Source of the DNA: Flavobacteriaceae bacterium UBA7302 | GTDB lineage: Bacteria; Bacteroidota; Bacteroidia; Flavobacteriales; Flavobacteriaceae | Direction: 5' to 3' | Assembly: GCA_002471825.1 (NCBI GenBank) | Contig: DKQS01000004.1 | Coordinates: 62,001 to 126,000, forward strand | Length of the DNA: 64,000 nt | Shown: in pieces, positions 16,203-26,201 of the stretch | Numbering within the stretch: position 1 is the first letter of the stretch | How the letters are laid out: the number at the start of each line of letters is the position of its first letter | Translations under genes and position numbers: made by a program | Notes under the pieces: generated by a model | Database searches by the model: none | What the model saw: the letters and a program-made list of their open reading frames with translations, nothing else | What the model was told of the DNA's origin: nothing

Positions 16203-16528
16203 TGTCAAAAGTAAAGAGGGGGGTTTACGATTTTTTGAGAGGTAGTTTCCTTACGGATGAAAAGTCCTACAGAAACTGGCGCATTATTTTGTTTGTGGTG
16301 GTACTCCTGCTAATCATGATTTCAAGTTCGCATAGCGCCGATAAAAAGGTGATCAAAATTGCTGATCTCAATAAAAAGAAACGATCCCTCAACGCAGAAT
16401 ATATTGATACCAAGACTACCCTGATGCAAATGAAGATGGAATCGAGTATTCGAGAAAAGGCAATGAAAAGAGGTTTGCTTCCTTCAGAAGAGCCTCCTAA
16501 AAAAATAAAGGTAATTGTAAATCAATAA
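16202..16528 (+). CDS. ftsL: FtsL-like cell division protein
   Basis: 108-residue bitopic protein with a short basic cytoplasmic start, one membrane segment (IILFVVVLLLIMISS) and a periplasmic coiled-coil-like region rich in Lys and Leu (ADLNKKKRSLNAEYIDTKTTLMQMKMES). Sequence conservation of FtsL is weak, so the call rests mainly on topology, size and position between rsmH and ftsI, which is invariant in Bacteroidota. It would join FtsB and FtsQ to recruit FtsW and FtsI. Confidence 0.85.
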   Translation: MSKVKRGVYDFLRGSFLTDEKSYRNWRIILFVVVLLLIMISSSHSADKKVIKIADLNKKKRSLNAEYIDTKTTLMQMKMESSIREKAMKRGLLPSEEPPKKIKVIVNQ

Positions 16529-16531
16529 GAA

Positions 16532-18550
16532 TTGGCTACCCACAAAAAGAGCATATTGAATAAGTTTTTTGTGATCGCAGGGGTGATGACCTTACTGTTA
16601 TTCGCCATAGTTTTTCGTGTGGTTGATTTGCAATACATCAACGGAGATAAGTACAAGCAACTGTCTTCCGATTTAACGGTAAAGCAAGATACTATCTACG
16701 CCAATAAAGGAAATGTGTATGCTGCCGATGGAAACTTGCTGGCGACTTCCATGTCAAAATTCACCATCCGAATGGATGTGATGGCTCCGACCTATAAAGT
16801 ATTTGAGAATAATGTTTCGGCATTGGCTCAAGAGTTGTCTTCCTTGTTTGGAAGGTCAAAATCCTACTACGAGACTCGACTTCGAAAGGCTCGTAAAACC
16901 AGAAACAGATACCTGCTTATTGCGAAGAATGTTGGTTACAACGATTATCTGAAGGTGAAAAAGTTCCCCATTTTCAAATTGGGTGTTTACCGCGGTGGTT
17001 TTATTGCAGAACAACGAACTGTGAGAGCACACCCTATTGGTAAAATTGCCGAAAGAACCATTGGATACGACGACTCTAGAGGTGAAGTCGGAATTGAAGG
17101 TGCTTTTGCAGATTTCTTAGAAGGAACCAATGGTTTGCGGTGGAAGCAAAAGATTGCCAAGGGCCAGTGGAAACCTATTTCTGATGTGAATGAAAAGGAA
17201 CCCATCAATGGGCATGATGTGATTACTACCATTGATGTGAACATGCAAGACATTACGCATCACGCCTTGTTGAAGCAACTGGAATACTTTGAGGCCGACC
17301 ATGGTTGTGCTGTGGTGATGGAAACCGCGACGGGGGAAATCAAGGCCATTTCCAACTTGGGAAAAACCAAAGACGGCAAGTACTACGAGAAAAGAAACTA
17401 TGCACTGTGGGAAAGTCATGAACCTGGTTCAACCTTTAAGCTGCCCAGTTTAATGGCGGCTTTAGAGGACAAGGTCATTGATACGTCTACCATTGTCGAT
17501 ACCGAAAAAGGTAAAATTTACATTCATAACAGAAAGGTAGAAGATTCGCGTCGTGGGGGATTCGGAGTGATTTCGGCGGCCCGTGTATTTGAGCTTTCAT
17601 CCAATGTTGGGATTGTAAAGTTGATGCGCAAACACTACGATCACCAACCTGAAAAATTTACAGACCGACTAGAAGAATACGGATTTACAAAACCAATCGG
17701 ATTTAAAATTATTGGTGAGGGCAAACCTTACATTCCGACGCCAAAGAATAAAAAGCGTTGGAACAAGATTTCTCTCGAATGGATGTCTTGGGGTTACGGA
17801 TTATCTGTAACTCCAATGCAGACATTAATGCTTTACAATGCTGTAGCCAATAACGGGGTGATGGTAAAGCCAAAATTCGTAAAGGAATTACGACGAGGCA
17901 ATGTGGTTGAAAAGACTTTTGAAACCGAAATAGTCAATCCCAAAATAGCCTCCGATGAAACCTTACGTAAGGTAAAAAAGGTGATGGAGAATGTGGTAGT
18001 GAAGGGAACCGCTGACAATATTTATTCGCCCAGATTCAGCATGGCGGGCAAAACTGGTACCGCAAAAAAATTTATTCCACGAGTAAAAAACGAAAAAGGA
18101 GAATACGAAGGCGGATATTATTCCAACGAGAAATACGTAGCCTCATTTGCAGGTTTCTTTCCTGTTGACAAGCCAAAATATTCCTGTATTGTAGTGATTC
18201 ACGAACCTCTTAAGAAAAAAGGCTACTACGGAGCCACTGTGGCGGCGCCAGTGTTCAGAGACATCGCTCAAAAAATATATGCTACTTCTCCCAAGGACGA
18301 AATTATCAAAGACGACGGATTGACCCTTACGGTCATTGACGATCAATACCAGCAATTCGAAAAGATACAATCCAAAGAATATTCTCGAGTGCCGAATGTA
18401 AAGGGTATGATCGGTATGGATGCCGTGACACTTCTAGAGAATATGGGATTAAAAGTCAAATTGACGGGTGTCGGGAAGGTGAAATACCAATCCATCAAGA
18501 AAGGACAAAAAGTAATCAAAGGATCAACAATCATTTTAAGGCTTTCATAG
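16532..18550 (+). CDS. ftsI: Division-specific penicillin-binding protein (FtsI) with C-terminal PASTA domain
   Basis: 672-residue septal peptidoglycan transpeptidase. One N-terminal membrane anchor is followed by the pedestal domain and the transpeptidase domain, with active-site serine in EPGSTFKLPS, the SSN motif in ELSSNVGIV and AGKTGTAKK. A single PASTA domain (VPNVKGMIGMDAVTLLENMGLKV) ends the protein, as in many Bacteroidota and Gram-positives but not in E. coli. The start is TTG at 16,532, 3 nt after the ftsL stop; no upstream ATG fits. It feeds the septal wall machine together with FtsW. Confidence 0.95.
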   Translation: MATHKKSILNKFFVIAGVMTLLLFAIVFRVVDLQYINGDKYKQLSSDLTVKQDTIYANKGNVYAADGNLLATSMSKFTIRMDVMAPTYKVFENNVSALAQELSSLFGRSKSYYETRLRKARKTRNRYLLIAKNVGYNDYLKVKKFPIFKLGVYRGGFIAEQRTVRAHPIGKIAERTIGYDDSRGEVGIEGAFADFLEGTNGLRWKQKIAKGQWKPISDVNEKEPINGHDVITTIDVNMQDITHHALLKQLEYFEADHGCAVVMETATGEIKAISNLGKTKDGKYYEKRNYALWESHEPGSTFKLPSLMAALEDKVIDTSTIVDTEKGKIYIHNRKVEDSRRGGFGVISAARVFELSSNVGIVKLMRKHYDHQPEKFTDRLEEYGFTKPIGFKIIGEGKPYIPTPKNKKRWNKISLEWMSWGYGLSVTPMQTLMLYNAVANNGVMVKPKFVKELRRGNVVEKTFETEIVNPKIASDETLRKVKKVMENVVVKGTADNIYSPRFSMAGKTGTAKKFIPRVKNEKGEYEGGYYSNEKYVASFAGFFPVDKPKYSCIVVIHEPLKKKGYYGATVAAPVFRDIAQKIYATSPKDEIIKDDGLTLTVIDDQYQQFEKIQSKEYSRVPNVKGMIGMDAVTLLENMGLKVKLTGVGKVKYQSIKKGQKVIKGSTIILRLS

Positions 18551-18551
18551 T

Positions 18552-20015
18552 TTGAAAAATTTAAAAGACATACTCTATCAAGTTCCTATCAACTCCGTGG
18601 TTGGGGTTACCGACGTGACCATCAACAAACTAGTGTTTGACTCGAGAGGGATAGTAGAAAATGATGTTTTTGTAGCCCAAAAAGGCTGGCAAGTAGATGG
18701 TCATTCCTTTATTGAAAAAGCCATCGAGAAAGGGGCCCGTGTGGTTATCTGTGAAGACATGCCAGAGAAATTATACGAGGATGTGACCTATGTTCAGGTG
18801 GAAGATTCGAGCCTTGCACTGGCTTTCATGGCATCGAATTTCTATGGAAATCCGTCTTCGAAATTGAAGTTGGTCGGTATTACTGGGACCAATGGAAAAA
18901 CTACGGTGGCCACTTTGTTGTATCAACTGTTTATGAAGGCCAATAAAAAGGTTGGATTATTGTCTACCGTGAAGATCATGGTGAATGATCAAGAGTACAA
19001 GGCTACCCATACCACGCCAAACTCCATTGCCATCAATGACTACTTAGCCAAAATGGTCGAGGAAGAGGTGGAGTTTTGTTTTATGGAAGTGAGTTCGCAC
19101 GGAATTCATCAAAAGCGTTCTGACGGATTGACCTTTGCAGGCGGAATTTTCACCAATTTATCTCATGACCATTTAGACTACCATAAAACCTTTGCTGCAT
19201 ACCGAGACGTGAAGAAGTCATTTTTCGATAGCCTTCCTAAAACTGCTTTTGCTTTAACCAATGTAGATGATAAGAATGGAAACTACATGCTGCAAAACAC
19301 CAAGGCTTCTAAAACAACCTATGCCTTAAAATCCTATGCAGATTCGAAGGCGAAAATCTTAGAAAAACAATTTTCTGGAACACTGCTGAATATCAATGGA
19401 ACCGAAGTTTGGACCAAGTTGATTGGTCAGTTCAATGCCTACAACTTGTTAGCTATTGCCACGGCAGCCGAGAAACTTGGTTTGGAAAAATTAGAGATAC
19501 TCACCATCATTAGTAGGCTTGAAAGTGTGTCTGGCCGATTTGAATACATCGTTTCTGAAGATCAGGTGACCGGCATTGTGGATTATGCCCATACTCCGGA
19601 TGCTTTGCAAAATGTACTCAAAACCATCAATGATATCCGCACAGGGAATGAAACCCTTATTACCGTTGTGGGTTGTGGGGGCGATAGAGATAAAACCAAG
19701 CGACCAAAAATGGCTCGTATTGCTTCTGAGATGAGTAATCAAGCCATTTTCACTTCTGACAACCCAAGAACAGAAGATCCGCAAACCATTTTGGACGAAA
19801 TGGAAGCTGGCGTTTTGCCAGAACATTACAAAAAGACACTAACGATTTTAGATCGCAAACAAGCCATAAAGACGGCCTGTAAATTTTCAAAACCTGGCGA
19901 TATCATCATTGTGGCTGGTAAAGGTCATGAGAACTATCAAGAGATCAATGGAGAACGAAGCCACTTTGACGATTTAGAAGAGTTAACCAACAATTTCAAT
20001 CAACTTAAATCATAA
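18552..20015 (+). CDS. murE: UDP-MurNAc-tripeptide synthetase MurE
   Basis: 487-residue cytoplasmic Mur ligase adding the third amino acid to UDP-MurNAc-dipeptide. The ATP loop is GITGTNGKTT near residue 112. The central domain has FMEVSSHGIHQKR and NLSHDHLDYHKTF, and the C-terminal domain has TSDNPRTEDP, which matches the DNPR motif of meso-diaminopimelate-adding enzymes rather than lysine-adding ones. The start is TTG 18,552, 1 nt after the ftsI stop. murF is not next to it, in keeping with Bacteroidota gene order. Confidence 0.95.
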   Translation: MKNLKDILYQVPINSVVGVTDVTINKLVFDSRGIVENDVFVAQKGWQVDGHSFIEKAIEKGARVVICEDMPEKLYEDVTYVQVEDSSLALAFMASNFYGNPSSKLKLVGITGTNGKTTVATLLYQLFMKANKKVGLLSTVKIMVNDQEYKATHTTPNSIAINDYLAKMVEEEVEFCFMEVSSHGIHQKRSDGLTFAGGIFTNLSHDHLDYHKTFAAYRDVKKSFFDSLPKTAFALTNVDDKNGNYMLQNTKASKTTYALKSYADSKAKILEKQFSGTLLNINGTEVWTKLIGQFNAYNLLAIATAAEKLGLEKLEILTIISRLESVSGRFEYIVSEDQVTGIVDYAHTPDALQNVLKTINDIRTGNETLITVVGCGGDRDKTKRPKMARIASEMSNQAIFTSDNPRTEDPQTILDEMEAGVLPEHYKKTLTILDRKQAIKTACKFSKPGDIIIVAGKGHENYQEINGERSHFDDLEELTNNFNQLKS

Positions 20016-20018
20016 CGA

Positions 20019-21245
20019 ATGCTGTATTATTTATTTGAATACTTAGAAAGCCAATACAATCTTCCTGGAGCCAGCGTGTTTCAATTTATCACGTTCAGGG
20101 CAGCGGCAGCATTCATTTTATCATTGTTGATTTCATCCATCTACGGAAAGCGAATTATCAATTTTTTGAGAAGACAACAAGTTGGGGAAACCATTCGTGA
20201 TCTTGGTCTTGATGGGCAACAGCAAAAATCAGGAACACCAACTATGGGTGGACTAATCATCATTTTAGCCACTTTAATTCCGGCTATCCTGTTGGCCAAG
20301 ATTGATAATATTTATGTCATCATCCTTTTGATTACCACGGTTTGGATGGGCTTTATCGGATTCTTGGATGACTATATCAAAGTCTTTAAGAAGGATAAAA
20401 AAGGATTGAAAGGAAAGTTTAAAGTACTAGGTCAAATCGGACTCGGATTGTTTGTTGGATTTACCCTCTATTTTAACGACGGGGTAACCATGAAAGAACA
20501 ATTACCTCCCTCACAACAAATCGTCAAAGAAGACGGACGACGAGTGTTGTTTGGGGACGCTAAAAAGTCGACCAAAACCACTATTCCATTCTTTAAAAAT
20601 AACGAACTGGACTATTCAAAAGTACTTTCATTTTTAGGGGATGGTTACGAAAAATACGGATGGATTGTTTTTATCCTCGTAACGGTTTTCATCATCACGG
20701 GTATTTCCAACGGAGCCAATTTAACCGACGGTATTGATGGTCTGGCCGCAGGTTCCTCCGCCATCATGGTGGTCACTCTGGCCGTTTTTGCTTGGGTATC
20801 AGGGAACATCATTTTTGCCAATTATTTAGATGTCATGTACATCCCGAATTCGGGCGAAATGACGGTTTTCATCACGGCTTTTGCAGGTGCACTTATCGGA
20901 TTCTTGTGGTACAATACCTATCCGGCGCAAGTATTTATGGGTGATACAGGAAGTTTGACCATAGGAGGAATCATTGCTGTGATTGCCATTGCTATCAGAA
21001 AGGAGCTTTTGTTACCGATTCTAGCGGGAATTTTTGTGGTAGAAAACCTATCGGTAATCCTACAAGTTTCTTGGTTCAAGTACACCAAAAAGAAATTCGG
21101 TGTGGGACGACGCATTTTTAAAATGTCACCCTTGCATCATCATTATCAGAAATTGAGCTACCACGAAAGCAAAATCGTTGTTCGGTTTTGGATTGTGGGA
21201 ATTATGCTCGCAGTATTCACCATTGTCACTTTAAAACTAAGATAG
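20019..21245 (+). CDS. mraY: Phospho-N-acetylmuramoyl-pentapeptide transferase MraY
   Basis: 408-residue multi-spanning inner membrane enzyme that makes lipid I from UDP-MurNAc-pentapeptide and undecaprenyl phosphate. It shows the family KSGTPTMGG, FLDDYIKV (DD pair), NLTDGIDGLAAG and FMGDTGSLTIGG stretches, and the histidine-rich cytoplasmic MSPLHHHYQ loop. A longer loop after FNDGVTMKEQ (about residues 155-200), typical for Bacteroidota, separates two membrane segments. It lies 3 nt after murE. Confidence 0.96.
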   Translation: MLYYLFEYLESQYNLPGASVFQFITFRAAAAFILSLLISSIYGKRIINFLRRQQVGETIRDLGLDGQQQKSGTPTMGGLIIILATLIPAILLAKIDNIYVIILLITTVWMGFIGFLDDYIKVFKKDKKGLKGKFKVLGQIGLGLFVGFTLYFNDGVTMKEQLPPSQQIVKEDGRRVLFGDAKKSTKTTIPFFKNNELDYSKVLSFLGDGYEKYGWIVFILVTVFIITGISNGANLTDGIDGLAAGSSAIMVVTLAVFAWVSGNIIFANYLDVMYIPNSGEMTVFITAFAGALIGFLWYNTYPAQVFMGDTGSLTIGGIIAVIAIAIRKELLLPILAGIFVVENLSVILQVSWFKYTKKKFGVGRRIFKMSPLHHHYQKLSYHESKIVVRFWIVGIMLAVFTIVTLKLR

Positions 21246-21246
21246 A

Positions 21247-22581
21247 TTGAAGAAGATAGCAATTCTTGGCGGAGGAGAAAGCGGTGTTGGTACCGCGATA
21301 TTAGCCCAAAAAATGGGCTATGACACCTTTGTTTCCGATAAAGGAATAATAGGTGCTGCCTACAAAGAATTGCTGCAAAAGAATGATATCGATTTTGAAG
21401 AAGGGATCCATACGGAGTCTAAAATTTTGGATGCTGATGTAGTGATGAAAAGTCCGGGAATACCAGAAAAGGTTGCCTTGGTGCAAAAACTTATCCAACA
21501 AAATACACCCGTGATTTCGGAGATGGAGTTTGCAGGTCAATTTACCAAAGCAAACATTGTTGGAATTACCGGATCCAACGGAAAAACAACCACCACATTG
21601 CTCACACATCACATTGTGAAGAATGGTGGTTTGAATGTGGGAATAGCAGGTAATATTGGCGATAGTTTCGCAGAACAAGTTGCTGAAAAAGACTATGAAA
21701 ACTATGTGTTGGAGATCAGTAGTTTTCAATTGGATGGAGTACAAAACTTCAATAGTCACATTGCTATCCTAACCAACATTACTCCAGATCATTTAGACCG
21801 ATACAACTACGACTTCAGTCAGTATGTAGCCTCTAAATTCAGAATTACTATGAATCAATCTGCCGATGATTTTTTCATCTATGATGCGGATGATCCTGCC
21901 ATTGCAGAAGGACTAACAAAACACAAAACAAACGCCACCTTGGTTCCTTTTTCTTTAGAGAAAGAGTTGGACTACGGCGCTTATATAAAAGACAATTATT
22001 TAATAACAACGATACAAAAAGAGATATTCAAAATGCCATTATCAACATTATCATTAAAGGGGAAACACAATACAAAAAATGCCATGGCGGCCACCTTAGC
22101 AGCGCAGTTGCTCAAGGTTCGCAATGAGACCATAAAAGAAAGTCTAGCCAACTTTGAAGGTGCAGAACACCGACTCGAATTTGTCTCGAAAAGAGAAGGT
22201 GTGGAATACATCAACGATTCAAAAGCCACCAATGTAAATGCAACTTACTATGCCTTGGAGTGCATGGACAAGCAAACAGTTTGGATTGTCGGAGGTGTAG
22301 ACAAAGGAAACGATTACCTCGATTTAATGCCATTAGTTAGAGAGAAAGTAAAGGCTATTGTATGTCTAGGATTGGACAATGAGAAGATCAAGCAGACCTT
22401 TGGAAAAGTAGTGGATGTATTGGTTGAAACTGCAGGCGCAGAGGAGGCTGTAAAAGTATCAAGAAAGATTGCAGAGCGAGGGGATGCCGTATTGTTATCA
22501 CCGGCTTGTGCTAGTTTCGATTTATTTAAGAACTACGAAGACAGAGGCAATCAATTCAAAGAAGCAGTTAACAGAATTTAA
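21247..22581 (+). CDS. murD: UDP-MurNAc-L-alanine:D-glutamate ligase MurD
   Basis: 444-residue cytoplasmic Mur ligase adding D-glutamate. The N-terminal nucleotide-sugar fold has ILGGGESGVGTA, and the ATP loop is GITGSNGKTTTT. Later motifs are LEISSFQLDG, NITPDHLDRY, INDSKATNVNATY and LLSPACASFDLFKNYEDRG. The start is TTG 21,247, 1 nt after the mraY stop. The frame is continuous and of normal length. Confidence 0.95.
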   Translation: MKKIAILGGGESGVGTAILAQKMGYDTFVSDKGIIGAAYKELLQKNDIDFEEGIHTESKILDADVVMKSPGIPEKVALVQKLIQQNTPVISEMEFAGQFTKANIVGITGSNGKTTTTLLTHHIVKNGGLNVGIAGNIGDSFAEQVAEKDYENYVLEISSFQLDGVQNFNSHIAILTNITPDHLDRYNYDFSQYVASKFRITMNQSADDFFIYDADDPAIAEGLTKHKTNATLVPFSLEKELDYGAYIKDNYLITTIQKEIFKMPLSTLSLKGKHNTKNAMAATLAAQLLKVRNETIKESLANFEGAEHRLEFVSKREGVEYINDSKATNVNATYYALECMDKQTVWIVGGVDKGNDYLDLMPLVREKVKAIVCLGLDNEKIKQTFGKVVDVLVETAGAEEAVKVSRKIAERGDAVLLSPACASFDLFKNYEDRGNQFKEAVNRI

Positions 22582-22593
22582 GCAAATACGATT

Positions 22594-23781
22594 GTGAAAC
22601 CGATTTTCAAACAACTTAAAGGAGATAAAACCATTTGGGCCATCGTGGCCATTTTGGCGGTGTTCTCCTTTATGCCGGTTTTTAGCGCGAGCACCAACCT
22701 CGTGTATGTTGTTGGAAAAGGTTCTACCATTGGGTATTTGCTAAAACACATGGTTTTGGTCATCATGGGGTTTGTCATCATATACCTCGTACATCGAATC
22801 CCGTATCGTTATTTTTCTGGGGGCTCGGTATTGATGATTCCTGTGGTCATCATGCTGCTCATATTTACGCTAGCTCAAGGTACCTTGATCGGAGGCGAGA
22901 ATGCAAGCAGATGGATCCGCATTCCTTTTGTTGGAATTGGATTTCAGACGTCTACCTTGGCAGGAGTGGTATTAATGGTTTACGTGGCGCGCTATTTAGC
23001 AAAGAATAAAGAAAAAACCATTGTTTTTAAGGAAAGCCTACTTCAGTTTTGGCTTCCTGTTGGCGTCATTTTAATGCTCATTCTACCGGCCAATTTCTCG
23101 ACCACCGCCATCATTTTCACCATGGTGTTGATCATGAGTTTTATTGGAGGCTATCCCTTAAAGTATTTGGGGTACATCTTGGGAATTGGAATTCTTTCGC
23201 TAGCCTTTTTTGTGCTTATCGTCAAAGCTTTTCCAGATGCTATGCCCAACAGGGTGCAAACGTGGCAAAGCCGAATAGAAAATTTTACGGATAGTGATGG
23301 AAAAGATTCCTACCAGGTAGAAAAGGCGAAAATAGCCATTGCAACGGGCGGACCCATTGGAAGAGGTCCGGGTAAAAGTATTCAGAAGAACTTTTTACCA
23401 CAATCTACCTCAGATTTTATTTACGCCATCATCGTTGAAGAATTCGGATTAGTAGGAGGCGTCCTGATTGTAGGAACCTATTTCTTGCTGCTTTTCAGAT
23501 TGTTTGTGGTGGTCAAAAATACAGCGACGATTTTTGGGTCGCTATTGGTCTTGGGAGTTGGCTTGTCCATCATTTTCCAGGCCATTATCAACATGTCGGT
23601 GGCGACCAACCTATTTCCGGTAACCGGACAAACCTTACCGCTCATCAGTAGTGGGGGAACCTCGATATGGATGACCTGTTTTGCCCTTGGGATGGTGCTC
23701 AGCGTGAGCGCTTCAAAAGAGCAAACCGAAGAAGATATATTGGATGATAACCCTTTAGATATTTTGCATGAAACCATTTAG
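22594..23781 (+). CDS. ftsW: FtsW, septal peptidoglycan glycosyltransferase (SEDS family)
   Basis: 395-residue polytopic SEDS protein that polymerises lipid II at the division site with FtsI. About ten hydrophobic helices are visible. Conserved stretches include the ENASRWIRIPFVGIGFQTS loop, ATGGPIGRGPGKS, STSDFIYAIIVEEFGLVGG and FPVTGQTLPLISSGGTS. GTG 22,594 is the start, 12 nt after murD; no ATG fits. The last 14 nt overlap murG. Confidence 0.94.
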   Translation: MKPIFKQLKGDKTIWAIVAILAVFSFMPVFSASTNLVYVVGKGSTIGYLLKHMVLVIMGFVIIYLVHRIPYRYFSGGSVLMIPVVIMLLIFTLAQGTLIGGENASRWIRIPFVGIGFQTSTLAGVVLMVYVARYLAKNKEKTIVFKESLLQFWLPVGVILMLILPANFSTTAIIFTMVLIMSFIGGYPLKYLGYILGIGILSLAFFVLIVKAFPDAMPNRVQTWQSRIENFTDSDGKDSYQVEKAKIAIATGGPIGRGPGKSIQKNFLPQSTSDFIYAIIVEEFGLVGGVLIVGTYFLLLFRLFVVVKNTATIFGSLLVLGVGLSIIFQAIINMSVATNLFPVTGQTLPLISSGGTSIWMTCFALGMVLSVSASKEQTEEDILDDNPLDILHETI

Positions 23782-24862
23782 ATTCTTGATTTCTGGGGGA
23801 GGCACTGGCGGACATATTTATCCGGCTATTGCTATTGCAAACGAATTAAAACTGCGTTTTCCAGATGCAGAATTTTTATTTGTGGGAGCCAAAGACAAGA
23901 TGGAAATGGAAAAAGTCCCAAATGCCGGATACCCAATCAAAGGACTTTGGATTTCGGGCTTTCAGCGGAAGCTGACTTTTAAGAATTTAATGTTTCCATT
24001 GAAACTTATTTCCAGTGTGTTCAAGGCAAAACGTATCGTTGGGGCATTTAAACCAAATATTGCCATTGGAACGGGAGGATTCGCAAGCGGACCAACCTTG
24101 TACGTGGCTGCGAATAAAGGAATTCCAACTTTGTTGCAAGAGCAAAATTCATTCCCTGGAATAACCAACAAATTGTTGGCCAAAAAGGCGAATAAAATCT
24201 GTGTGGCCTACGACAACTTGGAGCGCTTTTTCCCGAAAGATAAACTCATTAAAACAGGCAATCCGGTGCGTCAGGATCTGTTGGATATTTCTTCTAAACG
24301 CGAAGAGGCACTCGCAGCATTTGGATTGCAAAAAGGACAAAAAACACTCTTGGTATTGGGAGGAAGTCTTGGTGCAAGACGGATTAATCAATTGATTGAA
24401 TCTCAATTGGAGTTGTTCGCAAAGGAGAAAATTCAAGTGATTTGGCAGTGCGGAAAGCTCTACTATTCGGAATACAAAAAATACCATGGACAAAACAGGG
24501 TTAAGGTGTTGGAATTCATTCAACGAATGAATTTGGCTTATGCTGCTGTAGATGTCATCATTTCAAGAGCGGGTGCCAGTTCGGTATCTGAACTGTGTAT
24601 TGTTGGCAAGCCAGTGGTGTTCATTCCCTCGCCGAATGTAGCAGAAGATCATCAAACCAAGAATGCCAAGGCAATTAGTGATGAAGGTGGAGCCATTTTA
24701 TTACCAGAAAAAGAATTAGACGCGTTTCCAAAAGTCTTTGCAGACCTAATGTCAAGCAAAGAAAAGCAGGAAACCTTAGCGAAAAATATCAAGCGCCTGG
24801 CTTTACCAGACGCCACAAAGACCATTGTGAATCAAATTGAAAGCTTAATCAATGATCAGTAA
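23768..24862 (+). CDS. murG: Lipid II synthase MurG
   Basis: 364-residue membrane-associated GT-B glycosyltransferase moving GlcNAc from UDP-GlcNAc onto lipid I. Key stretches are SGGGTGGHIYPAIAIANEL at the N-terminus, GTGGFASGPTLYVA, QEQNSFPGITNKLLA and the C-terminal donor site SRAGASSVSELCIVGKPVVFIPSPNVAEDHQ. Normal length. It overlaps ftsW upstream and murC downstream (11 nt). Confidence 0.96.
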   Translation: MKPFRFLISGGGTGGHIYPAIAIANELKLRFPDAEFLFVGAKDKMEMEKVPNAGYPIKGLWISGFQRKLTFKNLMFPLKLISSVFKAKRIVGAFKPNIAIGTGGFASGPTLYVAANKGIPTLLQEQNSFPGITNKLLAKKANKICVAYDNLERFFPKDKLIKTGNPVRQDLLDISSKREEALAAFGLQKGQKTLLVLGGSLGARRINQLIESQLELFAKEKIQVIWQCGKLYYSEYKKYHGQNRVKVLEFIQRMNLAYAAVDVIISRAGASSVSELCIVGKPVVFIPSPNVAEDHQTKNAKAISDEGGAILLPEKELDAFPKVFADLMSSKEKQETLAKNIKRLALPDATKTIVNQIESLINDQ

Positions 24863-26201
24863 AGAAATACATAAGGTTTACTTTGTTGGTATTGGCGGTA
24901 TCGGAATGAGCGCCTTGGCTAGATATTTTGTGAGCATCGGTAAACAGGTGTTGGGGTATGATAAAACTCCATCTCAGATCACCAATCAGCTTGAAACCTT
25001 GGGAGTGGCTGTTCATTTTGATGAGGATGTTTCTGTGATTCCCTCGAACGATTTGACCAAAGAGAACACACTGGTAGTGTATACGCCAGCGGTTCCGGCT
25101 ACCCATACTGAACTCCAGTATTTTAAATCCCACGATTTTCAAGTATTGAAGAGGGCAGCTGTTTTAGGCGAAATCACCAAGCATAGTTTTTGTTTGGCAG
25201 TGGCAGGAACGCACGGAAAAACAACGACTTCCTCCATTTTAGGACACATCATGTCGGCTGTGAACGCTACCGCTTTTTTAGGTGGAATCGCCGAAAATTA
25301 CGACTCGAATTTGATTCTAGGTGAAGGAACGGTTTCCGTAATGGAAGCCGATGAATTTGATCGGTCCTTCCTTCAATTATCACCCAACATTGCGTGCATT
25401 ACTTCTATGGATGCCGATCATTTGGACATCTATGGTCAACACGATGCTTTGTTGGAATCTTTCCAAGATTTTGCGGATAAGGTAAGTGGTGAAATTATAG
25501 TGGCCAAGGGACTCCCGATCAAAGGGCTAACCTATGCCGTTGATGAGGAGGCTGATTATATGGCAACCAATTTGAAAATCGAGAATGGTAAATATTGTTT
25601 TGATGTCAAAACTCCAACTAATTATGTGAAGGACGTTCAGTTCCACCTGCCTGGAAGACACAATGTGATGAATGCCTTGGCGGCTTTTGCCATGGCAGAT
25701 GTCTACGGAGTGGCTCATGAGCAAATAAAGGATAAGCTGAAATCCTTCGCAGGCGTACAACGACGATTTTCCTATCCATTCCAATCGGAGGAACGCATTC
25801 TCATCGATGATTATGCCCATCATCCAACAGAAATCAACGCCGTGTCAAACGCTGTACGAGAAATGTATCCCAATGAAAAAGTAATGGTGATATTCCAGCC
25901 CCATCTATTTTCCAGAACCAAAGATTTTGCAGATGATTTTGCAACATCATTGAGCAAATTTGATGAAATACGGTTGTTGGATATCTATCCTGCTAGGGAA
26001 TTACCAATGGAAGGAATTAACTCAGAATGGCTGCTCGATAAAATTGAAAATACCCATAAAAAGCTCGTGCAAAAATCCGAAGTATTGGATGAAATTGTGG
26101 CATCAGAAGCCAAGATTATTGCCATGCTCGGGGCAGGCGATATTGGAGTGCTTGTAAAGGAAGTTGTGAACGGTTTAAAATCAGAAGTCCATGGCCTTTA
26201 A
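24852..26201 (+). CDS. murC: UDP-N-acetylmuramate:L-alanine ligase MurC
   Basis: 449-residue cytoplasmic Mur ligase that adds the first amino acid. VYFVGIGGIGMSALARYF starts the sugar-nucleotide domain, AGTHGKTTTSSI is the ATP loop, EADEFDRSFLQL and SMDADHLDIYG follow, and the C-terminal domain has IDDYAHHPTEI and FQPHLFSRT. It overlaps murG and ftsQ by 11 nt each, so translation of this stretch is probably coupled. Confidence 0.96.
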   Translation: MISKEIHKVYFVGIGGIGMSALARYFVSIGKQVLGYDKTPSQITNQLETLGVAVHFDEDVSVIPSNDLTKENTLVVYTPAVPATHTELQYFKSHDFQVLKRAAVLGEITKHSFCLAVAGTHGKTTTSSILGHIMSAVNATAFLGGIAENYDSNLILGEGTVSVMEADEFDRSFLQLSPNIACITSMDADHLDIYGQHDALLESFQDFADKVSGEIIVAKGLPIKGLTYAVDEEADYMATNLKIENGKYCFDVKTPTNYVKDVQFHLPGRHNVMNALAAFAMADVYGVAHEQIKDKLKSFAGVQRRFSYPFQSEERILIDDYAHHPTEINAVSNAVREMYPNEKVMVIFQPHLFSRTKDFADDFATSLSKFDEIRLLDIYPARELPMEGINSEWLLDKIENTHKKLVQKSEVLDEIVASEAKIIAMLGAGDIGVLVKEVVNGLKSEVHGL

